A DNA stretch of 8,682 nucleotides from Kiritimatiellia bacterium (GTDB lineage Bacteria; Verrucomicrobiota; Kiritimatiellia; UBA8416; JABMPJ01), in contig JAOZSS010000096.1 of the NCBI GenBank assembly GCA_029939545.1, positions 1 through 8,682 on the forward strand, read 5' to 3'. Under the pieces are notes generated by a model, which did no database searches, was not told the DNA's origin, and worked only from the letters and a program-made list of their open reading frames with translations. Shown here piece by piece: positions 1 to 6,091 of the stretch (positions are counted from its first letter, which is position 1; each line of letters starts with the position of its first letter). Made by a program: the position numbers and the translations under genes.

Positions 1-130
1 GAATTTGAACCAGAAGACGGCGGATAGCCAGACGCTGAAAATGGGGGGCGCTTAGCTGCATGAGTGAGAGCGGAAGACCGGTTACACCCATCCTTGAACC
101 ATAGCGGACGTTCCGGCGCAATTCCATCAT
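1..130 (-). CDS. Possible 5' part of an unidentified gene running off the left edge
   Basis: A minus-strand reading frame opens with two adjacent ATG codons (130-128 and 127-125) and stays open for 43 codons to the window edge. It is preceded by AGGAAACAGA, a good ribosome binding site a few bases upstream of the first ATG. The visible peptide is basic, starting MMELRRNVRYGSRMG, and then has LSAPHFQRLAIRRLL. I do not recognise a family. The fragment is short and codon third positions are mixed, so it could be chance. The Shine-Dalgarno match is the main support. If real, it is transcribed away from the regulator gene and is separated from it by the aspartic-protease remnant. Confidence 0.28.
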   Translation of the reverse strand, partial: MMELRRNVRYGSRMGVTGLPLSLMQLSAPHFQRLAIRRLLVQI

Positions 131-271
131 TCTGTTTCCTGGGCTTCGGCATGACTGATGCGGCTGTCGACATAAGATATTGACGGGTAGCGTGATAACG
201 CCAGTCTCCATCCGATATCACCCCATTGTCTCGGCGGACGACTACGGCGACGACAATGGTGGACGGATGAG

Positions 272-469
272 TTGAAGAAGGCGGGACCGGTGAAGATGAC
301 CATTGGTGACAGAAGCGGGAATTTCGACTGCGTAGTGGGGCCGCCCAACTGCGAACCTTTGATCGGGCAGATTGTTCTGGAGGAATTGGATCTGGTCATC
401 GATCCGGCCGGCCGAGAACTCCTGGTTAGGCCGGAAAGCCCTTTCCTCCCGCTTCTCAAGATGAAATAG
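272..469 (+). pseudogene. C-terminal remnant of a clan AA (retropepsin-like) aspartic protease
   Basis: The 65-codon frame, opening with TTG and ending in TAG, contains GPPNCEPLIGQIVLEELDL followed by VIDPAGREL and a PESPFLPLLKMK tail. This 'EPLIGQ.vLE.lDLviDp...L.prPESP..PlLK.k' pattern is the typical C-terminal half of small bacterial clan AA aspartic proteases, where the hydrophobic-hydrophobic-Gly element supports the active site. The family is usually about 100-140 aa and needs an upstream D-[ST]-G catalytic motif. Translating all three plus frames of 1-271 shows stops in each and no D[ST]G. In this frame the open stretch begins only at 191, after a TAG at 188-190. I therefore call it a 5'-truncated or frameshifted relic. 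A very short functional protein starting at the TTG is possible but would lack the catalytic Asp. Confidence 0.5.
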
Positions 470-478
470 CGTACTGAG

Positions 479-539
479 CATGGATGAACAGGAGATACAG
501 GACGCGCTCCCCTCATTTCGCCCATCCTGTCCATCCATG
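479..539. repeat. Imperfect inverted repeat between convergent genes
   Basis: CATGGATGAACAGGA (479-493) pairs with TCCTGTCCATCCATG (525-539): 15-bp arms with one mismatch and a 31-base loop. It lies between the end of the protease remnant (469) and the end of the regulator gene (559), so it could end transcription from either side. No T-run follows on either strand, which argues against a classic intrinsic terminator. The 'ATCCTGTCCATCCATGTGAAT' wording resembles phrases dispersed in many environmental bacterial genomes, from memory and unverified. Confidence 0.4.
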
Positions 540-558
540 TGAATGAATCTGGTGGCGA

Positions 559-2286
559 CTACAGTTCGACGTCTTCGAAGAAGCGGTAGAGCGTGGCGCG
601 TGAGACCCCGAGACGCTTGGCGGCCTCGAGCTTGTTGCCGTCGGTTGCGCGGATGGCTTCCCGGACCAAGCTGAGATCGAGCTTCCGCCGGCGGCGCCCG
701 GAGCTGAGGCTTGAGGCGGTTGCCCGCATGGGCGGAAAGTGCTCGGGCAGGATCTCGCCGCCCTTGCATTTGACGAGGGCAAACTGCAACCAGTTCTGCA
801 GTTCGCGCACGTTGCCGGGCCACGAGTAGGAGAGCAGGGCATCCATCGCACTGGACGAGATCACGACGTCGCCCTGCTTGCGATTCTTCAGCGCCAGTTT
901 CAGGATGTGTTCGGCGAGCAGCGGAATATCGTTGCGCCGATCGCGCAGGGGGGGGAGCCAGAGTGGCACGACACTGAGGCGATAGTAGAGGTCGTCGCGG
1001 AACCGTCTCTCAGTAATCTCTTCCTGCAAGTCCTTGTTTGTCGCGCTGATGACACGTACGCTAACCTTCAGAGTCGTCTCGCTGCCGACCCGTTCGAAGG
1101 TGCCTTCCTGCAGAACGCGCATGAGCTTGACCTGCATGGCTGTCGAGATGTCGCCGATCTCGTCGAGAAATATGGTCCCGCCATCCGCCAGCTCGAAACG
1201 CCCCTTCTTGTCGCGAATGGCGCCGGTAAACGCCCCTTTGACGTGGCCGAACAGCTCACTTTCGAGCAGCGACTCCGGGAGCGCACCGCAGTTGATCGGA
1301 ACGAAAAGCTTGTTGCCGCGATGTCCTTCGTTATGGATGGCGGCCGCGACCAGCTCCTTACCGGTTCCGCTTTCCCCCTGGATCAGGACGGGCACATCCG
1401 TGTCGGCCAGGTCGCGAATCAAGTCGTAGATCTCCAGCATCTTCTCGTCGTGACCGATAATGCCGGAGAACTGGTTGATCTCGCCCACTCTCCGGGCCAA
1501 GGCGCGTTCACGGGTTACGTCGTGGAAGGAGAGGAGCACGCCGACATCACGGCCGTCGACGTCGCTCATCATCCGTAGCGTCGTGTCAACGGTTCGGCGT
1601 TCGCCGAGCTTCGTGCTGATATCGATCTCGCGCTTGACGGTGCCGGGACCGGTCGGCACGGGGCCCTCACAGAAGAGACATTTGCCTCCGCAGAGTCGCC
1701 CGGGAAAGACGGTGTGGCAATCCATCCCGATGATCTCTTCGCGTTTGTAGCCGGTAATTTCCTCGGCAGCCTTGTTGAAATGGAAGATGCGGCGCGAGAG
1801 ATCGTGCGCCAGGATGCCATCCGAGACGTTGTCGAGCAGCATACCCTCGCACTCCCGGGCAAACCGCATGGCGGCGAGATAGCCTTTGTCGAAGAAGTCA
1901 TCCACCAGCCGCTTGAGCTCGTCACGTCCCTGGCGGAAGGCTCGCAGGACCAGGTCCTCTTTGCCCATGACCTCGCCCGGCGGGTTCAGGTTCCAGTGCA
2001 CGGTCAGCGGAAAGCCGGGCAAGACCGGCATGTGGTCGGCTGCATTGCGGCAGAGGGTGATCACGATGTCGAAGTCCTGGTCTGGAATGTCATCGAGTCT
2101 CTTGGTCTTGGCGCCTGACAGGTCGATGCCCACTTCGGCCATCACCTTGATGGCCATCGGGTGCAGTGGGGCGATGTCGAGTCCCGCGCTGGTGATCTCG
2201 ACGTCCTGCTCCGACCGGGCCAACGCAAATGCCTCCGCCATCTGGCTGGATGCGGCATTCTTGCTACAGAGGAATAGGACTTTCAC
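559..2286 (-). CDS. Sigma-54 activator with degenerate arsenate reductase-like N-domain and Cys-rich PAS
   Basis: This is a bacterial enhancer-binding protein, 575 aa from the GTG at 2286; an in-frame ATG at 2337 would lie inside cysE. GTG is preferred because it follows the cysE stop by 2 bases and directly begins the first strand of the ArsC fold. Domains: residues 1-125 form a low-molecular-weight phosphatase/ArsC-like fold (C7, TLC at 77-79). Residues 144-262 are a PAS domain with C190, C199, C203 and C206. Residues 272-505 are the sigma-54 AAA+ domain, with Walker A GESGTGKE (304-311), the sigma-54-contacting loop GAFTGA (351-356), Walker B TIFLDE (371-376), and R430/R436 near the Arg-finger region. 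Residues 536-575 are a Fis-type helix-turn-helix. The AAA+ core looks fully active. The ArsC-like part lacks the P-loop Arg (S13), the second redox Cys (M86) and the Asp acid, so it is probably a sensor. It is the last gene of the cutA-metXW-cysE cluster and likely translationally coupled to cysE. Target genes are not known. Confidence 0.9.
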   Translation of the reverse strand: MKVLFLCSKNAASSQMAEAFALARSEQDVEITSAGLDIAPLHPMAIKVMAEVGIDLSGAKTKRLDDIPDQDFDIVITLCRNAADHMPVLPGFPLTVHWNLNPPGEVMGKEDLVLRAFRQGRDELKRLVDDFFDKGYLAAMRFARECEGMLLDNVSDGILAHDLSRRIFHFNKAAEEITGYKREEIIGMDCHTVFPGRLCGGKCLFCEGPVPTGPGTVKREIDISTKLGERRTVDTTLRMMSDVDGRDVGVLLSFHDVTRERALARRVGEINQFSGIIGHDEKMLEIYDLIRDLADTDVPVLIQGESGTGKELVAAAIHNEGHRGNKLFVPINCGALPESLLESELFGHVKGAFTGAIRDKKGRFELADGGTIFLDEIGDISTAMQVKLMRVLQEGTFERVGSETTLKVSVRVISATNKDLQEEITERRFRDDLYYRLSVVPLWLPPLRDRRNDIPLLAEHILKLALKNRKQGDVVISSSAMDALLSYSWPGNVRELQNWLQFALVKCKGGEILPEHFPPMRATASSLSSGRRRRKLDLSLVREAIRATDGNKLEAAKRLGVSRATLYRFFEDVEL

Positions 2287-2288
2287 AA

Positions 2289-3260
2289 TTAGATTCCCGC
2301 CCCGTGATCGTTCCAGGGACCGTTGGCGACTGTCCAACTTCCGTCGGCCTGCCGAATATGCGGCCGCGGCTGCTGGTTATAGACTTTGGAGCCCGGGGGC
2401 ACCGAATGGGTCAGCCAGACATTACCGCCGATGACCGAGTGGTTTCCGATGGTGGTGTTGCCGCCCAGGATCGTGGCGCCGGCGTAGATCACGACGTGGT
2501 CGCCTACGTTCGGATGCCGCTTGATGCCCTTGACAAGATGGCCTTCTTCATCCTTCTCGAAGCTCATCGCGCCGAGCGTGACGCCCTGGTAGAGCTTTAC
2601 CTGATCGCCGATCACAGTGGTCTCGCCAATCACGACGCCGGTACCGTGGTCGATGAAGAAGCCCTGGCCGATCGTCGCGCCGGGATGGATGTCGATTCCG
2701 GTCGAGGCGTGCGCGTGTTCCGACATGATGCGCGGGATGAGCGGCACCTTTTCGAGATAGAGCACGTGCGCAATGCGGTGGACGATCACGGCATAGACGC
2801 CGGGATAGCTCATCACCACTTCCATCGTTGACCGCGCCGCCGGGTCCCCTTCGTAGGCCGCATGGATGTCGGACTGCAACAGTGTTTTGATCGCCGGAAC
2901 CTGTTGAATCAGCAAGGTGACCGCAGCTTCAGCGTTCTCTTCGCACTCGCTGCAGTCGTTGCACTCATCGACCGTGCACTGGTATTCCAGCGCACGGCGA
3001 ACCTGTCCCTTCAGGGCGAGGGCGGTTTCGCGCATGTGCTGCCGCAGGTCGGACTCGACATCCGTCTTATCTGACGGGCCGTGACCGTGGCAACCAGGGA
3101 AGAGGATGGCGATCAAGTCATCCAGGACGTCGCAAACCGCTTTCTTGCCTGCCAGGTTCAGTCCATTTATTGTGTTGGCAGACTGGGGGCATTCGCGACA
3201 GCTGAGCAGGTGAGCCATCGCGTCAGGCAGCAATGCTTGTATCCATTTCTCCTGGGTCAT
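2289..3260 (-). CDS. cysE: Serine O-acetyltransferase with cysteine-rich N-terminal region
   Basis: It makes O-acetyl-L-serine from serine and acetyl-CoA, the committed step of cysteine synthesis, in the cytoplasm. The protein has 323 aa, longer than E. coli CysE (273 aa), with the extra length at the N-terminus. Residues 130-185 are the helical SAT core. From about 186 there is a left-handed beta-helix of hexapeptide repeats containing DIHPGATIG and IDHGTGVVIGE. D190 and H205 match the catalytic Asp/His pair of CysE. The tail reads NQQPRPHIR, like other SATs. The N-terminus has an LFPG motif (53-56), which I associate with the long bacterial SAT type, and eight cysteines (21, 24, 43, 57, 95, 100, 103, 106). 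The last four form C-x4-C-x2-C-x2-C, possibly a metal or Fe-S site. The start is supported by GGAGGG 10 bases upstream. It lies 59 bases after metXW and 2 bases before the regulator. Confidence 0.93.
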   Translation of the reverse strand: MTQEKWIQALLPDAMAHLLSCRECPQSANTINGLNLAGKKAVCDVLDDLIAILFPGCHGHGPSDKTDVESDLRQHMRETALALKGQVRRALEYQCTVDECNDCSECEENAEAAVTLLIQQVPAIKTLLQSDIHAAYEGDPAARSTMEVVMSYPGVYAVIVHRIAHVLYLEKVPLIPRIMSEHAHASTGIDIHPGATIGQGFFIDHGTGVVIGETTVIGDQVKLYQGVTLGAMSFEKDEEGHLVKGIKRHPNVGDHVVIYAGATILGGNTTIGNHSVIGGNVWLTHSVPPGSKVYNQQPRPHIRQADGSWTVANGPWNDHGAGI

Positions 3261-3277
3261 TCCGAAATTCCCTCCAT

Positions 3278-3303
3278 CAGGCGATCACTGTTGTAAACGC
3301 CTG
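3278..3303 (-). promoter_or_regulatory. Hairpin next to the cysE ribosome binding site
   Basis: CAGGCG (3278-3283) pairs with CGCCTG (3298-3303) over a 14-base loop in the 59-base gap between metXW and cysE. In the minus-strand transcript it ends 2 bases before the cysE Shine-Dalgarno (GGAGGG, 3275-3270). It could be an RNA-processing or translation-tuning element, or chance. The stem is only 6 bp. No T-run follows, so it is not a terminator. Confidence 0.3.
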
Positions 3304-3319
3304 GCGATGAACATTCAAC

Positions 3320-5179
3320 TCAGAACCCGTTCATCTGCGCGGTGCATCTCCCGGCACGTTCGTCCGGATTGCGCGTGACGCGCACCAGGACACGGTCGGC
3401 ACCGAGGTTGCAGCACCCCAGCCGGATCAAGAGCGCATTGACCCGATTCTCGGGCAGGCAGAGGGTGTCGCGAACCCCGAACCCCTCGCGGCGGCAGAGG
3501 TCTTTGAAGTCCAGCAGGGTGAAGAGATGGATGTTGGGCGTATCGTGCCATTCGAATGGCAGGGCACCGCCCTTCGGCATCCGTCCGCAGGCGAGCTGAA
3601 CGCGGTGTGTCCAGTTGGCGAAGTTCGGGAAGCTGACGATGGCTTCGGGGGCAATACGAAGCATCTCGCGCAGGACCGGCAGGGGTCTGCGGATCACCTG
3701 GATCGTCTGGCTCAGAATGGCGCAGTCGTAGCTGTTGTCCGGGATCATCCACAGCCCGTCATCCATGTTGATCTGGAGCATATCGTGGCCGTCGTCGACA
3801 CACCGGATCAGGTGGCCGATATCGATATCGACCCCCATACCGGCGGTGTGCCGCTTCTCGCGGAGGTACGAGAGCAGTTCGCCTCCTCCGCAGCCGAGGT
3901 CCAGGACCCGGGCGTTCTGTGGTATCATGGCGGCGATCAGTTCGAACTCGCGGCGGCGCGCATCCCCGCGATGCGTGGTGTGGGGTGCGGCCTTCACGTG
4001 TCCACCCGACGTTACCCAGGGCAGGAATGAGCGTACGATTTCCGACATGTGTTCGATATCAATCAGGAAGGCATCATGGCCATGTGGTGCGTGCAGGCGA
4101 CAGTACGACACGGCCTTCCCTTCCCGTAGCAGGGCACGGGCGATCTCCCACGACTGCTCGGGCGGGAAAAGCCAGTCTTCGCTCAGTGCGACGATCATGA
4201 CTTTCGACCGGATGCGCTCGAAGGCCTCCTCGATGCTGCCGTAGTTGGCCGCGATCTCGTACTCATCCATCGCCTGCGTGATGTGGAGATACGAGTTGGC
4301 ATCGAAGCGCTGCACGAATTTAGAGCTCTGGTGTTCCAGGTAGCTCTCGACCTGGAAGTTGGAACGGAAGGCCTCCGGCGTTGTGGGTTCCGCGTCCGGT
4401 GCGATGGCATCAAGGCGTCGGTCACGGCCGAACTTGTCGGTCATCATGCCGGGCGAGAGGTAGGTGATATGACCCACCTTACGCGCCAGGGCCAGGCCGC
4501 TGGCGGGGGTGGCTCCCGTTCCGTAGTAGTCGCCTTCCTTCCAGTTGGGGTCGCCGGTAATGGCCGAGCGGCCGACAATGTCGAACGCCAGCGCCTGGGC
4601 CGACAGCGAGCCGGCCGACGCGATGCAGATGCCGCGCCTGACCCGTTCCGGGTAGCGCAGCATCCAGTCCAGCACCTGCATGCCGCCGAATGATCCGCCG
4701 ATCACGGCGGCGACCTGCTCGATTCCGAGTTGCTGCAGGAGCCGGTTGTGCACGTCGACGATATCCTCGACCGCGAGGGGTGGAAATGCCGACCCGTAGG
4801 GCTGTCCCGTCTGCGGGTTGATGGAAGCGGGTCCCGTGGTGCCGCGACAGCCGCCCAGGATGTTGGCGCAGACCACGTGGTAGAAGTCGGTGTCGATGCC
4901 GCGTCCGGGCCCGATCATCTCGTCCCACCAGCCGACGGGTCCATCGGGACGATCGAGCCGACCGGCCACATGGGCATCGCCGGTCAGGGCGTGGCAGACA
5001 AAGATGACATTGTCGCGGGCGTCCGAGAGTGCGCCATACGTCTCGTAGGCCACCTGAACGGTTGGTAGAGGCCGCCCGCATTTGAGGCGTAGCCCTTCGG
5101 GAGGTAGCTCAAGTTGCAGGGTCTGCGTGCTGACTACACCCACGCCGGTGCTCTGTTCGGTTGGAGAGGATTCATCCAT
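3320..5179 (-). CDS. metXW: MetX-MetW fusion: homoserine O-acetyltransferase plus MetW methyltransferase-like domain
   Basis: Two normally separate methionine-synthesis proteins are joined in one 619-aa chain. Residues 15-390 are MetX, an alpha/beta hydrolase acyltransferase that moves acetyl (or succinyl in some members) from CoA to homoserine. The nucleophile is S163 in GGSFGGMQ, with D335 in SEDWLFPP and H368 in HGHDAFL. The oxyanion-region CHALTGDAH and the ANILGGCRGTTGP block are intact. Residues 391-408 are a short basic linker. Residues 409-605 are MetW: SAM motif I VLDLGCGGGE (425-434), then the diagnostic SQTIQVIRRP, IVSFPNFANW and TPNIHLFTLLDF blocks. MetW commonly sits next to metX and is thought to assist homoserine acylation; its own chemistry is not settled. 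Both halves look complete, so this is a true fusion and not a readthrough artefact. AAGGAAG precedes the ATG, and cutA ends 5 bases upstream. Confidence 0.95.
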   Translation of the reverse strand: MDESSPTEQSTGVGVVSTQTLQLELPPEGLRLKCGRPLPTVQVAYETYGALSDARDNVIFVCHALTGDAHVAGRLDRPDGPVGWWDEMIGPGRGIDTDFYHVVCANILGGCRGTTGPASINPQTGQPYGSAFPPLAVEDIVDVHNRLLQQLGIEQVAAVIGGSFGGMQVLDWMLRYPERVRRGICIASAGSLSAQALAFDIVGRSAITGDPNWKEGDYYGTGATPASGLALARKVGHITYLSPGMMTDKFGRDRRLDAIAPDAEPTTPEAFRSNFQVESYLEHQSSKFVQRFDANSYLHITQAMDEYEIAANYGSIEEAFERIRSKVMIVALSEDWLFPPEQSWEIARALLREGKAVSYCRLHAPHGHDAFLIDIEHMSEIVRSFLPWVTSGGHVKAAPHTTHRGDARRREFELIAAMIPQNARVLDLGCGGGELLSYLREKRHTAGMGVDIDIGHLIRCVDDGHDMLQINMDDGLWMIPDNSYDCAILSQTIQVIRRPLPVLREMLRIAPEAIVSFPNFANWTHRVQLACGRMPKGGALPFEWHDTPNIHLFTLLDFKDLCRREGFGVRDTLCLPENRVNALLIRLGCCNLGADRVLVRVTRNPDERAGRCTAQMNGF

Positions 5180-5184
5180 GGTGG

Positions 5185-5502
5185 CTACTTCCTTGCTGTC
5201 GTCTGTGCTTCCACCCAGGCGGCGTAGGGTCCGGTGACATCGTCAATGTCCATCGTCAGAATCTCCGGCACCTCGTACGGGTGCTCCCGGTCCACGGTCT
5301 CCTGCACAGCGGCCACCCGGGCCGCCGTGGTCTTGATCAGAAGTAGAATCTCGTGGCCCTGTTCGATGGTGCCTTGCCAGCGATACGTACTGCCGATCGG
5401 TACTGTCTGCACGCAGGCCGCCAGGTTCTGTTCAACCAGCATGCGTGCCAGCCGATTGGCCTGTTGCTCGTCTGCAACGGTTGTTTGGACCAGTTTCAAC
5501 AT
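5185..5502 (-). CDS. cutA: CutA family divalent-cation tolerance protein
   Basis: A small trimeric cytoplasmic protein of the CutA1 family, 105 aa from the ATG at 5502, the usual family length. Visible family motifs are LVQTTV at the first strand, LAACVQ (27-32), the aromatic GSTYRWQG (37-44), EILLLIKT (51-58) and HPYEVPEIL (74-82). A longer frame to 5553 adds 17 residues (Cys/Arg-rich) outside the family alignment, so the internal ATG is chosen; AAAGG lies about 5 bases upstream of it. CutA has been linked to copper and other divalent-metal tolerance, but its molecular role is disputed. Here it leads the metXW-cysE-regulator cluster, 5 bases before metXW, suggesting co-transcription. The context could hint at metal or thiol homeostasis, but this is inference. 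Confidence 0.93.
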   Translation of the reverse strand: MLKLVQTTVADEQQANRLARMLVEQNLAACVQTVPIGSTYRWQGTIEQGHEILLLIKTTAARVAAVQETVDREHPYEVPEILTMDIDDVTGPYAAWVEAQTTARK

Positions 5503-5534
5503 TTCGCCTTTCGGATCACTTCTACATGCTCTAC

Positions 5535-5549
5535 ACTTGCAACGCAAGT
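5535..5549. promoter_or_regulatory. Palindrome in the divergent promoter region, operator candidate
   Basis: ACTTGC-AAC-GCAAGT is a perfect 6-bp inverted repeat with a 3-base spacer. It lies near the middle of the 73-bp region between cutA (starts 5502, minus) and the 163-aa gene (starts 5576, plus). The position and symmetry fit a dimeric regulator controlling one or both directions. I could not find a strong sigma-70 promoter on either strand around it. Confidence 0.35.
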
Positions 5550-5575
5550 TCAACAGTGGTCTCGGAGAGGGTATA

Positions 5576-6067
5576 ATGGCATTAACAGATGAGCAGAAAG
5601 CAGCGGTAGCACAGTGGGTTGTCGAGGGGGATGGGCTGTCTGAGATTCAGAAACGGCTGAGTGCCGAGTTCGACATCTCCATGACGTACATGGACGTCCG
5701 TTTTCTCGTTATCGACCTCGACCTTACACTCAAAGAGGAAGCGCCACCCGCGCCCGAACCTGAACCAGAGCCCCCGCCCCAGCCTGAACCGGCACCCGAA
5801 ACGGCGGCATCAGAGCCGGTACCGGCGGGTACGGAAGCCCCGGCCGCAGGCGGCAACGTCAGCGTGGAGGTCGACCGTGTGGTCAAGCCGGGCGCCGTGG
5901 TTAGCGGCAGCGCGACCTTCAGCGATGGCCGGCAGGCAACATGGATGCTTGATCAGCTTGGACGTTTGGCCCTGGATGCCGGAGACACGGACTATCGTCC
6001 TTCGGAGGAGGATGTCGCCGAATTCCAAATAGTCCTCCGTGATGCCCTCCAGAAGCAGGGCTTCTAG
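5576..6067 (+). CDS. Two-domain protein of unknown function with Pro/Glu-rich linker
   Basis: A 163-aa predicted cytoplasmic protein with no signal peptide or membrane segment. Residues 1-53 form a compact helical domain (LTDEQKAAVAQWV, then LSEIQKRLSAEF and TYMDVRFLVIDL), which may be a helix-turn-helix-like or oligomerisation module. Residues 54-92 are a disordered linker with alternating Pro and Glu (PEPEPEPPPQPEPAPE). Residues 93-163 form a second domain with predicted strands around VSVEVDRVVKPGAVVSGSATF and DGRQATWMLDQLG, ending in a helix with LRDALQKQGF. I believe similar proteins occur in Verrucomicrobia-like genomes but know no function. The start ATG is set by GGAGAGG 5 bases upstream; longer frames into the divergent region lack a ribosome binding site and overlap cutA. 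The HAD gene starts 24 bases downstream, so the two are probably co-transcribed. Confidence 0.85.
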   Translation: MALTDEQKAAVAQWVVEGDGLSEIQKRLSAEFDISMTYMDVRFLVIDLDLTLKEEAPPAPEPEPEPPPQPEPAPETAASEPVPAGTEAPAAGGNVSVEVDRVVKPGAVVSGSATFSDGRQATWMLDQLGRLALDAGDTDYRPSEEDVAEFQIVLRDALQKQGF

Positions 6068-6091
6068 GTTCTTGCGCAGTAGGAGCACAGT

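Larger units (their letters stand above)
1..558. other. Region without an intact gene
   Basis: No complete gene can be supported here. The longer open frames on the minus strand (across about 127-823) are low-complexity Arg/Ser/Pro-rich translations opposite the protease remnant and the 3' end of the regulator, and look like antisense shadows. What I can support is a possible 5' gene fragment at the left edge, a protease C-terminal remnant on the plus strand at 272-469, and an imperfect inverted repeat at 479-539. The region looks like decayed or intergenic sequence. Confidence 0.5.

Noticed and set aside
127..823. Minus-strand frames of 135 and 193 codons at the left end
   Set aside because: Arg/Ser/Pro-rich translations lie opposite the protease remnant and in another frame of the regulator gene, without motif support.
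739..1578. Long plus-strand frame of 279 codons opposite the regulator
   Set aside because: It is antisense to the AAA+ domain, whose motifs are unmistakable on the minus strand; the translation has no recognisable domain.
2287..2337. Upstream ATG at 2337 as the regulator start
   Set aside because: It would overlap cysE by 49 bases and add a 17-residue basic stretch before the first ArsC-fold strand; the GTG at 2286 fits the fold and the gene junction.
5519..5547. TTGCGT-17-TAGAAG as a cutA promoter on the minus strand
   Set aside because: Both boxes are weak and the predicted start leaves only about 10 bases before the cutA ATG, too little for its ribosome binding site.
5503..5575. Sigma-54 -24/-12 promoter before cutA (TTGAAC-N5-TTGCA on the minus strand)
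   Set aside because: The -12 half fits but the near-invariant GG of the -24 element is TG, so it fails the consensus.
5549..5577. TTCAAC-17-TATAAT, a good sigma-70 promoter match on the plus strand
   Set aside because: The TATAAT overlaps the start codon at 5576; transcription would begin after the ATG, while GGAGAGG just upstream supports that ATG as a translated start. Probably coincidence.
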